Below, piece after piece: positions 9,525-17,468 of a DNA stretch of 64,000 nt. Each line of letters starts with the position of its first letter. Positions within the stretch are counted from its first letter, which is position 1. The DNA comes from Stramentimicrobium sp964433555 (GTDB taxonomy: Bacteria; Atribacterota; Phoenicimicrobiia; Phoenicimicrobiales; Stramentimicrobiaceae): assembly GCA_964433555.1 (NCBI GenBank), contig CAYSRG010000012.1, positions 1-64,000 on the forward strand. Direction: 5' to 3'. Position numbers and translations under genes: made by a program. The notes beneath the pieces were generated by a model that had not been told where the DNA came from, did not search any database, and saw nothing but the letters and a program-made list of their open reading frames with translations.

Positions 9525-10225
9525 TGTCAGTAGCATTATTTGAATGGCTAAATAATCTACTCCAATCCAGCTATCTTTTTGCTTTCATTGCCTCACTGGT
9601 GTGGGGAGTTTTGAGTGTATTGCTCAGCCCCTGTCATTTAGCCAGCATTCCGCTAATTGTAGCTTTTATAGGGGAACAGGGGAGCATGACGACCAGAAGA
9701 GCTTTTTGGCTATCAACTTCTTTTTCTGTAGGAATATTGGTGACTATTAGTGTGATCGGATTGATTACCGGTCTCCTGGGCTGGATGCTGGGTGACATCG
9801 GAGTTTATGGAAACTATTTTGTAGCCATCATCTTTTTTGTTATCGGTCTTCATTTATTGGAAATAATTGAAATTCCATTTATAAGAAAAACTAATCAGCC
9901 GGTTTTTCAAAGAAAAGGAATGTTATCAGCATTAATTTTAGGGCTTATTTTCGGTATCGCTCTGGGACCATGTACTTTTGCTTATATGGCACCCATGCTG
10001 GGAATCGTCTTTACCGTATCAGCGACTCAATTTCTTTTTGCAATTTTGCTTTTATTATTTTATAGTATTGGACATTGCTCGGTCATTATCTTTGCCGGGA
10101 CTTTTACGGAAGTCATTCAGCGATATCTGCACTGGAATAAAGACTCACAAGGAATGATTATAGTGAAAAAGATATGTGGCGTTTTAGTCATCTTAGGTGG
10201 TATTTATTTAATTTGGTGTATCTGA
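9524..10225 (+). CDS. CcdA-family thiol:disulfide transmembrane carrier
   Basis: A 233-residue, six-helix membrane protein of the CcdA/DsbD-core family. The two redox cysteines are in the expected places: LLSPCHLASIPL in helix 1 and LGPCTFAYMAPML in helix 4. It carries reducing equivalents from cytoplasmic to periplasmic thioredoxin-like partners. Its ATG overlaps the stop codon of the anchored thioredoxin gene, which implies coupled translation and a joint function. In this context it likely keeps a metalloid-related thiol system reduced. Confidence 0.92.
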   Translation: MSVALFEWLNNLLQSSYLFAFIASLVWGVLSVLLSPCHLASIPLIVAFIGEQGSMTTRRAFWLSTSFSVGILVTISVIGLITGLLGWMLGDIGVYGNYFVAIIFFVIGLHLLEIIEIPFIRKTNQPVFQRKGMLSALILGLIFGIALGPCTFAYMAPMLGIVFTVSATQFLFAILLLLFYSIGHCSVIIFAGTFTEVIQRYLHWNKDSQGMIIVKKICGVLVILGGIYLIWCI

Positions 10226-10238
10226 AAGGAGTTAGTGT

Positions 10239-11411
10239 ATGGCTAAAGAAAATCAAGGTGGTTTAAGTATCTTTGAACAATATTTAACGCTCTGGGTCTT
10301 GCTATGTATTGCCGCTGGAATTATTTTTGGCAAAATAGCTCCCGGTGCTGCCAAGTTTCTGGATGGAATCGCGATTTATGTGAACAATGCACCGGTTATT
10401 TCAATCCCCATTGCCATCTGTCTCTTTTTTATGATGTATCCCATTATGGTAAAGATTGACTTTGCGGAAGTGTTAAGAGCAGGCAAGTCTCCCAAACCGG
10501 TAGGTTTAACTTTATTTGCCAATTGGGCAGTCAAGCCCTTTACCATGTATCTGATCGCCTATTTCTTTTTAGGCTTTCTTTTCAGAAATTTAATTGGAGT
10601 TGAGGCAACAGATTTAGTGAAACTACCTCCAGGAGTGGATTGGTCTGTAGGATCGGTGCATGGAGCCGGTACTGTAATATTAAGTGAAGGCATTAAGATG
10701 TTGGAAATTCCTCTCTGGAGAAGCTATCTTGCCGGATGCATCCTCCTGGGTATCGCCCCTTGTACGGCCATGGTGCTGGTCTGGGGTTATCTGGCAAAAG
10801 GAAATGACGGGCATACCCTGGTGATGGTAGCCATCAATTCTCTTTCCATGTTATTTTTATATGGCCCGTTAGGCGGTTTCCTACTTGGAGTAGGAAAGAT
10901 GCCAGTACCCTGGCAGGTATTACTTCTTTCCATCAGCATTTATGTTGCGCTGCCTCTCGTTGCCGGTTATTATTCCCGGAAATGGCTTATCAGGCTAAAA
11001 GGAAAACAGTGGTTTAAAGAAAAATTCTTACACTTATTAACCCCAGTTTCCATTATTGCCTTACTCTTTACCCTGGTCTTGCTATTCTCTTTTAAAGGAG
11101 ATATCATCCTGACCCAGCCTTTAACGATCCTTTGGATTGCTATCCCTCTATTTATCCAGACTAATCTTATCTTTTTCCTTACTTATGGTTTAGCTAAACT
11201 AATTAAACTTAATTACCAGGATGCTGCTCCCTCTGCCTTGATTGGAGCAAGTAATCATTTTGAGGTGGCCATAGCCACAGCTACCATGATCTTTGGCTTG
11301 GCTTCCGGTGCCGCATTGGCAACGGTAGTAGGTGTCTTAATTGAAGTCCCGGTGATGCTGATGCTGGTATCGGTATGTAAGAGGACGCAGGGTTTCTTTG
11401 CAACAAAATAA
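10239..11411 (+). CDS. acr3: ACR3-family arsenite efflux permease
   Basis: A 390-residue inner-membrane permease with ten hydrophobic segments and typical ACR3 length. It carries the conserved helix-4 cysteine motif GIAPCTAMVLVWGYL and the family's late SNHFEVAIATA segment. ACR3 proteins export As(OH)3 in exchange for protons. It is the last gene of the arsR operon, 13 bases after the ccdA stop codon and preceded by AAAGGAG. Confidence 0.95.
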   Translation: MAKENQGGLSIFEQYLTLWVLLCIAAGIIFGKIAPGAAKFLDGIAIYVNNAPVISIPIAICLFFMMYPIMVKIDFAEVLRAGKSPKPVGLTLFANWAVKPFTMYLIAYFFLGFLFRNLIGVEATDLVKLPPGVDWSVGSVHGAGTVILSEGIKMLEIPLWRSYLAGCILLGIAPCTAMVLVWGYLAKGNDGHTLVMVAINSLSMLFLYGPLGGFLLGVGKMPVPWQVLLLSISIYVALPLVAGYYSRKWLIRLKGKQWFKEKFLHLLTPVSIIALLFTLVLLFSFKGDIILTQPLTILWIAIPLFIQTNLIFFLTYGLAKLIKLNYQDAAPSALIGASNHFEVAIATATMIFGLASGAALATVVGVLIEVPVMLMLVSVCKRTQGFFATK

Positions 11412-11566
11412 AAGGTAAACTGCAAGAGTGAATGTAATATTGAATCAAAACCAGATTTTTCACCTGAAGAAATATGATAGATTGTTTATAAAATGTTTTC
11501 TTAAGTTAAATTAAATGATTAAATAAAAAATGGATAAAAAACATTTTTAAGAAAGGAAAATAAATC

Positions 11567-12196
11567 GTGAAAAGAAAAACACTAATAATTTCATTATTTC
11601 TTATGACGTTTACGTTATTCTCTTTGTCTGGCTGTATTGTAAATAATAAACTGGTTATAGAAGAAATACCAAACCAGATTGCCAAGGTTGACCAGGAGTT
11701 TACTTACCAGATAATAGCCCATGACCAAACGAATAGTGAGTTATCTTACACATTATCCGGAGAACCGGAAGGGATGCAAATAAATTCTACTGGATTGATA
11801 ACCTGGACTCCCGGAGAAAATCAAATGGGGGGACATACGGTAGAGGTAGAAGTAAGTAATGGAAGCGATTCGAGCATCGAACAGTTTGAGATTACTGTAG
11901 AAGCTATTTATCTTTCCTCATTAAGCGTAAATCCGTCCAGCATGATTATCAACAAAGGGCAATCAAAGACTATTAATTCCATTACCGCGCACTATGATGA
12001 TGATTCTTCTGCGGATATCGAACTTAATGCCTGTACTTATCAGTCAAATGTAGCCAGCGTTAGTGTTAGCAGCGGTGTCGTTAAAGTGTCAACTGCTTGC
12101 GGTGTTCCTAATGCAAAAATTACCATAAGCTATACAGAAGGAGATATAACAAAGAGCGCTACTGTAAACATTTATATACCTGGTGGGGGTGGATGA
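11567..12196 (+). CDS. Lipoprotein with putative-Ig (He_PIG) and BIG2 domains
   Basis: A 209-residue surface lipoprotein. The signal peptide ends in the lipobox LSGC (Cys at about 23). Residues about 35-110 match the He_PIG/cadherin-like pattern (STGLITWTPGENQ), and about 115-205 a BIG2-like domain ending in a GGGG tail. It starts with GTG after AAAGG. A full-length paralogue lies at 41034-41696, and a decayed copy of the C-terminal end is at 17538-17620. Such proteins are usually adhesive or structural; the ligand is unknown. Confidence 0.85.
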   Translation: MKRKTLIISLFLMTFTLFSLSGCIVNNKLVIEEIPNQIAKVDQEFTYQIIAHDQTNSELSYTLSGEPEGMQINSTGLITWTPGENQMGGHTVEVEVSNGSDSSIEQFEITVEAIYLSSLSVNPSSMIINKGQSKTINSITAHYDDDSSADIELNACTYQSNVASVSVSSGVVKVSTACGVPNAKITISYTEGDITKSATVNIYIPGGGG

Positions 12197-12374
12197 GGAT
12201 CTTAATGTATTTTGGCAGGCTGCCAAAATGAATAGATATTTGTGAACAAGAAGGAATCATTTTTACATCTAACTTATATTAAATGTTCAATATTAAAACG
12301 AATTCGCTAAAATACTTCAATAATGCTAAACTATATTTAAGGATTAAGCGATAACCTTTTATTAAGGATTTTGT

Positions 12375-12854
12375 ATGGTAAATAAACATTCTTTAGAAGT
12401 CGGTTTTTCTTTTGGGATCACTTCAGGCATTATTACCACATTAGGTCTTATGGTTGGATTGAACTCCGGGACACACTCGCAGGTTACGGTTATCGGCGGA
12501 ATACTAACCATCGCGATAGCAGATTCCTTTTCAGATGCTTTGGGAATTCATATTTCAGAAGAGTCGGAGGGGAAACATTTAGATAAAGAAGTCTGGCAAT
12601 CAACCATTTTTACTTTTTTAGCAAAATTTATTTTTGCCTCGATGTTTATTTTACCCATACTACTCTTTGATCTTTCAACAGCAATCATTGTCAGTATAAT
12701 ATTAGGCCTATCTCTACTTTCAATCCTTAGTTTTTTATTGTCCCGAAAGCAAGGTACAAAAGCCTGGAATGTAGTTCTGGAACATCTTGTGGTTGCAATC
12801 ATCGTTATACTTTTAGCCCATTATGCAGGTGTTTGGATAACTTCAATTTTTTAG
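12375..12854 (+). CDS. VIT1/CCC1-like small membrane protein
   Basis: A 159-residue protein with about four or five hydrophobic helices. The start resembles the VIT1/CCC1 iron/manganese transporter fold (SFGITSGIITTLGLMVGLNSG and the acidic IADSFSDALGIHISEESEG segment), but it is shorter than a full VIT1 protein and lacks the cytoplasmic metal-binding loop. Iron or manganese transport is therefore a family inference. AAGGA precedes the ATG. No operon partner overlaps it. Confidence 0.7.
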   Translation: MVNKHSLEVGFSFGITSGIITTLGLMVGLNSGTHSQVTVIGGILTIAIADSFSDALGIHISEESEGKHLDKEVWQSTIFTFLAKFIFASMFILPILLFDLSTAIIVSIILGLSLLSILSFLLSRKQGTKAWNVVLEHLVVAIIVILLAHYAGVWITSIF

Positions 12855-12946
12855 TGAAAATTTAAATAAACGCTAATAATTCAGATTATTTTTATTATGA
12901 GAGAATGTTATAAAATTAGATTTTAAAAGAAAGTGAGGTGATTTTG

Positions 12947-13015
12947 ATGCCTTGCTGTGGTGGAAAAGAAGATAAGGAAAAAGGAAAAGATAAGGAAAAA
13001 GGTAAGAAAAAATAA
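12947..13015 (+). CDS. 22-residue Cys-Cys/Lys-rich peptide
   Basis: ATG CCT TGC TGT opens a 22-codon frame giving MPCCGGKEDKEKGKDKEKGK plus two Lys. GTGAGGTG sits six bases before the ATG, and a very strong terminator follows at 13076-13115. The composition (adjacent cysteines followed by a repetitive Lys/Glu/Asp tail) is unusual. The paired cysteines could bind metal. I know of no named family. It is below the usual ORF cutoffs, and only the ribosome-binding site and terminator argue that it is real. Confidence 0.55.
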   Translation: MPCCGGKEDKEKGKDKEKGKKK

Positions 13016-13075
13016 AGTAATACTAAAGTTGTAAAAGATAATTTTGTTTGTTGTGTTGTAAGGATTATTAAATCA

Positions 13076-13115
13076 ATAGGCAGAACTTCTATCTTGGTAG
13101 TTCTGCCTATTTTTA
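13076..13115 (+). terminator. Strong intrinsic terminator
   Basis: ATAGGCAGAACT (13076-13087) pairs perfectly with AGTTCTGCCTAT (13099-13110), followed by TTTTTA. It closes the small transcript carrying the 22-codon gene. Confidence 0.92.
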
Positions 13116-13498
13116 TCCATAATCTTTTTCATTGAACAATAAGCTTTTTTTGATTATTTACTCATATAGAAGTTGTAAAAATCGTCCTGTCGGGATGATA
13201 CTTTATTCCTTTTAATTCAAATATATTTAGGTATTAAATACTAGAATTTAGCTAATATATTTTTAATTTTCCATATTTTATTCTATTCATGTTAATTAGA
13301 ATCTTATATCCCATAAAAGTATGCTTTCAAACACTAACTCGGAGAGCCAGTCAATCTTAATTCTTTAGTATTAATTGAAGAACTTATTCAAAATAAAGCT
13401 TGAAATTCATTTCTAAAACTAATATTTTTAGGGAAGAAATGAAAAGAATCAGTATATTTAAAATAGAATAAGTATCAAGTATATTTAAAAGTTAATAA
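13116..13498. other. Intergenic, no gene seen
   Basis: About 380 bases of AT-rich sequence between the strong terminator and the second c-di-GMP-type RNA. No ORF with a ribosome-binding site and no repeat was found. Confidence 0.5.
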
Positions 13499-13578
13499 GG
13501 GAAAACCATCAGAAAGGATTGGATGCAAAGTCATAGATCAAGGCAGGAAATTGCTATGACTGCTGAGGGGATTTCTAA
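13499..13578 (+). ncRNA. Second, divergent c-di-GMP-I riboswitch candidate
   Basis: The order of blocks matches the GEMM-I aptamer: GGGAAAACC, a stem capped by CAGAAAGG, GGATGCAAAGTC, a perfect six-base second stem (TCATAG/CTATGA), then CTGCTGAGGGG. Several positions differ from the 400-480 copy, so affinity or even function is uncertain. No T-tract follows directly. The next gene (DUF2202, 13834) has its own ECF-type promoter further downstream, so the RNA may serve a second, longer transcript. Confidence 0.65.
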
Positions 13579-13762
13579 TGGCATTTGATTTGAAACACCA
13601 TTTGGAAAAGGTCTAACAATAACAACCAAATCTCTTGATAGCTTATTAGATAGCTCCGGTTGGAAATAAAGGTAAAAAATAAATATCACTAACTACCTAA
13701 AATTTGCAAATATTTCCAATATCATTACACATGCTGAATATTACTTTTTGTTTCTTAAATTT

Positions 13763-13791
13763 TGAAAGAAAACCATCTCCATTTTCGTATA
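13763..13791 (+). promoter_or_regulatory. ECF-type promoter of the DUF2202 gene
   Basis: TGAAAG at 13763-13768 and CGTATA at 13786-13791, 17 bases apart. The pattern is close to the Bacillus sigma-W class (TGAAAC, then CGTA). The same two blocks with identical spacing occur before two other secreted-protein genes (16350-16378 and 16815-16843). The predicted leader to the ATG at 13834 is about 35 bases. Confidence 0.65.
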
Positions 13792-13833
13792 TAAGGCAGA
13801 AGGAAAAATTAATCTCAGTAGGAGGAAAAAGAA

Positions 13834-14532
13834 ATGAAGATGAGAAGCACGATAAAAGGCATCATTACTCTGGTGATGGTTTTAGTCATAACCGGTTTAG
13901 CGATGACCCACATCTTTGCCCAGGGAACTAATGTAAATTTTGAAAGAGGTATTTTCACTGCTATCAGGGACATTGAGACAGGTATTTTGTCGAGTGAAGA
14001 GATCGAGGGAATACTGCTGATGCGGGAAGAGGAAAAGTTAGCGAGGGATGTCTATACTGCCCTGTATGAAAAATGGAACTTAAGAACCTTTGGGTCTATA
14101 GGTCAGGGAAGTGAAACAACCCATATGGATGCCATGAAAATGCTTTTAGACCGCTATAACCTGGAAGATCCGGTCAGAGAGGATATTCCCAGTGTCTTCC
14201 AGAATGGAGAACTGCAAAAAGCTTATGATGAACTGGTAGCGAAAGGAAGCAAGTCTATTGAGGATGCCATCCTGGTAGGTGCCTATATTGAAGACCTGGA
14301 TATCTATGACTTGGAACGGCTAATTAAAGAGACAGACAATAATGATATCAAAATTGTCTATCAGAATCTGCTGAAGGGTTCACGAAACCACCTCAGGGCT
14401 TTTGACCGCCAGCTGCAGCGCTACAACCTGACCTATGAAGCCCAATTCTTAACTCAGGAGGAATATGACCGCATTGCAGCCAGCAGGCAGGAATCCGGTG
14501 GAGCCATCACCAATCCGGATTTTAAATTCTAA
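13834..14532 (+). CDS. Secreted DUF2202 (ferritin-like) protein
   Basis: A 232-residue protein with a signal peptide (about 1-28, ending THIFAQ). The DUF2202 domain spans about 45-205 and has the family pattern LLMREEEKLARDVY, the HMDAM helix and a later NHLRAFDRQL helix, which resembles a ferritin-type four-helix bundle with Glu/His positions. The role is unknown; metal binding in the cell envelope is plausible. GGAGG precedes the ATG. A divergent c-di-GMP-I RNA and an ECF-type promoter lie upstream, and a strong terminator lies downstream, so it is its own unit. Confidence 0.85.
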   Translation: MKMRSTIKGIITLVMVLVITGLAMTHIFAQGTNVNFERGIFTAIRDIETGILSSEEIEGILLMREEEKLARDVYTALYEKWNLRTFGSIGQGSETTHMDAMKMLLDRYNLEDPVREDIPSVFQNGELQKAYDELVAKGSKSIEDAILVGAYIEDLDIYDLERLIKETDNNDIKIVYQNLLKGSRNHLRAFDRQLQRYNLTYEAQFLTQEEYDRIAASRQESGGAITNPDFKF

Positions 14533-14575
14533 AGCATTTCAATACAAAATGATTTGATAGAAACAGTAAATATAA

Positions 14576-14618
14576 AAAAGCAGCTACCTGGTTAGAATTA
14601 GAAAAGGTAGCTGCTTTT
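14576..14618 (+). terminator. Terminator after the DUF2202 gene
   Basis: AAAAGCAGCTACCT (14576-14589) pairs perfectly with AGGTAGCTGCTTTT (14605-14618). The flanking A and T runs make it a likely bidirectional terminator. Confidence 0.9.
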
Positions 14619-14711
14619 AGATTTTTAAATACTATTTAAAATAGTATAATGAAATATCTTTTATAATCAAAAGAATAGAATAGTTTAAGTGATAGAAAGG
14701 AGTATACTGTT

Positions 14712-15551
14712 ATGTCCAAGAAGAAAAGCAAGAGCTATTTATTAAGGACCATAGTCCAGGTATTTTTCTTAATGCTCATAGTTATGATAAGTTACAATCA
14801 TTACCGGGCTGAACAGGGCTTAGCACCTGTTCTAGTCGGATCACCTTCTTTGCATGCCATCTGTCCCTTTGGTGGAGTTGTGACTGCTTATACCTATTTT
14901 ACCCAGGGGATTTTTGTCAGAAAGATTCATCAGTCTTCCTTCACTCTGATGTGGCTGGTTCTTCTGCTGACTCTGATTTTCGGACCCGTATTCTGCGGGT
15001 GGATATGTCCTTTTGGTACGGTACAGGAGTTTGTAGGGAAAATTGGCAAAAGAATGTTCCCGAAAAAATATAACCGATTTATCATTCCCAAGGCGGATCA
15101 GTTGCTGCGTTATATACGTTATATTGTCCTTGTCCTGGTCATCTATATTACTGCCAGGGAACTAACCCTGGTTTTTCTGAATATTGATCCATATTTTGCC
15201 CTGTTTAATTTCTGGTCAGATGAAGTCACGCTTTCTGCTCTAATTATGTTGGGCATCATGTTAATCCTTTCCTTGTTTGTGGAACGCCCCTGGTGTAAGT
15301 ATCTTTGTCCCTTAGGTGCATTACTGGGTATATTTAACCTCTTTCGTGTAATACCGTTAAGACGCAATAAAATAACCTGTATCAACTGCAAACAGTGTGA
15401 CCGAATCTGTCCTATGAATATTGAGATATCGGATAAAAGAATCATTCGCAATCACCAATGCATCTCCTGCCTGCTTTGTACTGATGAAGTTGCATGTCCA
15501 GTAAAGGATACCCTATATTTTGGGTTTTTACATAAAAAATTAACTAAGTGA
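14712..15551 (+). CDS. NapH/CcoG-like membrane 4Fe-4S protein
   Basis: A 279-residue membrane protein of the polyferredoxin-like NapH/NosR/YccM group. About four membrane helices carry two cytoplasmic CxxxCP motifs (CGWICPFG and CKYLCPLG), followed by a C-terminal ferredoxin domain with CINCKQCDRICP and CISCLLC. It would move electrons through or along the membrane, perhaps to exported redox partners. The next gene begins within about 25 bases and shares the transcript. The true donor and acceptor cannot be told from the sequence. Confidence 0.88.
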   Translation: MSKKKSKSYLLRTIVQVFFLMLIVMISYNHYRAEQGLAPVLVGSPSLHAICPFGGVVTAYTYFTQGIFVRKIHQSSFTLMWLVLLLTLIFGPVFCGWICPFGTVQEFVGKIGKRMFPKKYNRFIIPKADQLLRYIRYIVLVLVIYITARELTLVFLNIDPYFALFNFWSDEVTLSALIMLGIMLILSLFVERPWCKYLCPLGALLGIFNLFRVIPLRRNKITCINCKQCDRICPMNIEISDKRIIRNHQCISCLLCTDEVACPVKDTLYFGFLHKKLTK

Positions 15552-15574
15552 AATTTTTTATAGAGAGGTACAAA

Positions 15575-16342
15575 ATGAAAATTAGTCATATTCATATATT
15601 GATTGCTATTATCGTTATCATCGGTGGCGGTATTGGAATAGCCAGTCAGATGAGTCTCTTCGGAACTTCCCGTTCAGCAGCGCCGATGAAATTAACCAGT
15701 AATACTTATGATATTGCTGATATCAGAGGATCTTCTACGCTGAAAGAAGTGGAGACCTATTATCAGGTTCCTTCAGAAGCAATTATTGAAGCATTCAATT
15801 TAAAACCAGATACCAATCCATCCACATTTCAACTGAAGGATTTGAAAGAAATCTATCAAACGGTGGAGATCGAAGGGGCTGAGTATGCTGTAGAAACAGA
15901 TATGGTCAAGGTTTTTGTCTCTCTTTTTTCTGATATTCCCTATACATCAGAAGAGACCTTTTATTTGCCTGAAACTGCAGTTGCATACCTTATCAGGGAA
16001 GATAAATTATCCCAGCAGGAAAAAGCTTATTGGATAAAGCATACCTTCAATCTGGCTTTCCTTGAAGCCGAAGAGGTTATTACTGAAGTCAAAGATGGTA
16101 CCAATGATGATCATCTTAACCAGGAAGAAGAAAAGAAAGCTACCGCTATTACCGGGAGGATGACGATTGCCGAAATCATAAACATGGGAATTGATTCAGA
16201 AGCATTTAAAGAGATTACCGGCTTAGATATTCCTGAAGATGAAACAATTTCTATCAGGGATTTTATTACCTCGCGAGAACTGGAATTCTCTGTAATAAAA
16301 GAAAAAATGGAATCTTTCTTATCTTCAGATAATAAAAATTAA
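15575..16342 (+). CDS. Membrane-anchored protein with two TLKE-type modules
   Basis: A 255-residue protein with one N-terminal membrane anchor (about 5-27) and an exported acidic remainder. Two segments look like copies of one small helical module: about 50-85 (STLKEVETYY, then TFQLKDLKEIY) and about 195-250 (MTIAEIINMG, then ISIRDF and EFSVIKEKM). The second copy resembles the C-terminal half of the Cys-rich protein at 16900. GAGAGG precedes the ATG at 15575, which I prefer to the GTG at 15548 that overlaps the upstream stop codon. It is probably a partner of the NapH-like protein. No family name is certain. Confidence 0.7.
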   Translation: MKISHIHILIAIIVIIGGGIGIASQMSLFGTSRSAAPMKLTSNTYDIADIRGSSTLKEVETYYQVPSEAIIEAFNLKPDTNPSTFQLKDLKEIYQTVEIEGAEYAVETDMVKVFVSLFSDIPYTSEETFYLPETAVAYLIREDKLSQQEKAYWIKHTFNLAFLEAEEVITEVKDGTNDDHLNQEEEKKATAITGRMTIAEIINMGIDSEAFKEITGLDIPEDETISIRDFITSRELEFSVIKEKMESFLSSDNKN

Positions 16343-16349
16343 AAAATTA

Positions 16350-16378
16350 CGAAAGAAAATTTCCTCCTCTTGCGTATA
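16350..16378 (+). promoter_or_regulatory. ECF-type promoter of the Gln-rich protein gene
   Basis: CGAAAG at 16350-16355 and CGTATA at 16373-16378, 17 bases apart. It is aligned position for position with the promoters at 13763 and 16815, and it also shares GAAAGAAAATT and CTTGCGTATA with the latter. The predicted leader to the ATG at 16418 is about 32 bases. Confidence 0.65.
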
Positions 16379-16417
16379 GAGAGTAGAAATGAAATAAGAT
16401 TTGCGGAGGAAAAAATT

Positions 16418-16702
16418 ATGAAGAATACCCATGCCATCAGATCAACTATTATTTTTACAGTGGTGATCCTGCTTGCCGTATTCTTGCTCCTCAATGCTCT
16501 TGCACAGGGCAATACGCAGGGTCATCAAGGGAAAGGCAGGAACGGATTCCAGCAGAAGGTCTCAGGATCACAAGAACTTTTGCTACAGGAAAAGCATCGG
16601 CAGAAACAACTTACTGAATCTGAATATAACAGTAACAATGTTCAGGAACTAAAACAGGATCAACTGTCACAGCAGGGAAAAAGAAAAAATATCAAGGAGT
16701 AG
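16418..16702 (+). CDS. Small secreted Gln-rich protein
   Basis: A 94-residue protein with a signal peptide (about 1-27, ending NALAQ) followed by a hydrophilic, low-complexity chain rich in Gln, Lys and Gly. It has no cysteines and no recognised domain. The ATG at 16418 follows GCGGAGGA and fits the signal peptide; a longer upstream frame has no ribosome-binding site. It has its own ECF-type promoter and belongs with the DUF2202 and Cys-rich secreted proteins by regulation. Confidence 0.7.
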   Translation: MKNTHAIRSTIIFTVVILLAVFLLLNALAQGNTQGHQGKGRNGFQQKVSGSQELLLQEKHRQKQLTESEYNSNNVQELKQDQLSQQGKRKNIKE

Positions 16703-16814
16703 GTTATAGAGTAGCCAGACTGCCGACTTTTTTGTATTTAATAAAAAATGTATTTCTTTTTTTAGTGAATCAGAATGATTTTACCAAATAATTTTTTAAA
16801 AAATATTATTATAA

Positions 16815-16866
16815 TGAAAGAAAATTATCTTTACTTGCGTATATATAGATAGAGGGAAGTAAAGAT
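16815..16866 (+). promoter_or_regulatory. ECF-type promoter and overlapping inverted repeat
   Basis: TGAAAG at 16815-16820 and CGTATA at 16838-16843, 17 bases apart. A perfect ten-base inverted repeat, ATCTTTACTT (16827-16836) and AAGTAAAGAT (16857-16866), straddles the -10 block and the expected start site, so it could be an operator. The gene that follows starts at 16900 after AAAGGAGG. Confidence 0.65.
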
Positions 16867-16899
16867 TTTAGATCAATATTAAAGGAGGAGAAAATATCC

Positions 16900-17427
16900 A
16901 TGAAGAATAAAAATCTATTACGTAGTACAGTAACTATACTGGTCATTGTACTGACCATCGGCAGTCTAACGGTGATAGCCTTAGCCAAGAACGGTCCAGG
17001 TAATGGTAGCATGTCCGGAGGAGGTGCAAAGCAGGGAAATCAGGTTCAAATACAGGAACCGAAGAAGAATCAGAACAGGGTGCAAGAACCAGTCAATACC
17101 CCCACCCAGCTTCAGGAACAAAAGAAGTCCCAATTGCAGGAATGCGAAGAGGAATGCAATCAAAACTGTAAAGAAAATTGTAATGATGAATGTACAGGTG
17201 ATTGTAATAATGATCAGCTGCAGATCAATGCTGCTGAATTACAGGAGATGACCATTGCCCAGATAGCAGCACGCTGGGATCTTGATGCAGATAATTTATT
17301 AACCAAACTTATCCAGACCTTAAAGCTAGAGGAAGAATATACTACCGAAAACACTTTAAATGACCTGAGGACAGAATCTCGCTTTTCACTTTCTGTGATA
17401 AAAGATATCCTAAAGGATCTAATCTAG
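16900..17427 (+). CDS. Secreted Gln/Cys-rich protein with C-terminal helical module
   Basis: A 175-residue protein. The signal peptide covers about 1-30 (ending VIALAK). A Gln-rich low-complexity stretch runs from about 31 to 82, and a cysteine cluster from about 84 to 107 has paired spacing (CEEECNQNCKENCNDEC) that could bind metals or form disulfides. A helical module follows at about 112-175 (MTIAQIAARWDLD, then FSLSVIKDIL), like the second module of the protein at 15575. I do not recognise a named family. It has a strong ribosome-binding site and its own ECF-type promoter. Envelope metal binding or stress response is only an inference. Confidence 0.72.
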   Translation: MKNKNLLRSTVTILVIVLTIGSLTVIALAKNGPGNGSMSGGGAKQGNQVQIQEPKKNQNRVQEPVNTPTQLQEQKKSQLQECEEECNQNCKENCNDECTGDCNNDQLQINAAELQEMTIAQIAARWDLDADNLLTKLIQTLKLEEEYTTENTLNDLRTESRFSLSVIKDILKDLI

Positions 17428-17468
17428 AGAAGTAAAATTGTAAAATCTGTATCTACAAAAATAATTTC

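Noticed and set aside
13704..13931. 75-codon frame overlapping the start of the DUF2202 gene
   Set aside because: It overlaps the ECF-type promoter and the signal peptide of the real gene in another frame and has no ribosome-binding site.
16369..16378. CTTGC as a sigma-54 -12 element
   Set aside because: No GG dinucleotide lies ten bases upstream in any of the copies; the ECF-type reading fits all three sites.
16360..16412. TTTCCTCC pairing with the ribosome-binding site GGAGGAAA of the Gln-rich protein gene
   Set aside because: The predicted ECF-type promoter places the RNA start near 16386, so the upstream arm would not be transcribed.
16703..16735. GTAGCCAGACTGCCGACTTTTTT, similar to the 3' end of the c-di-GMP riboswitch at 400-480
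   Set aside because: The conserved aptamer core (GCAAAG and GAAA loop) is not found upstream; probably a weak terminator with chance similarity.
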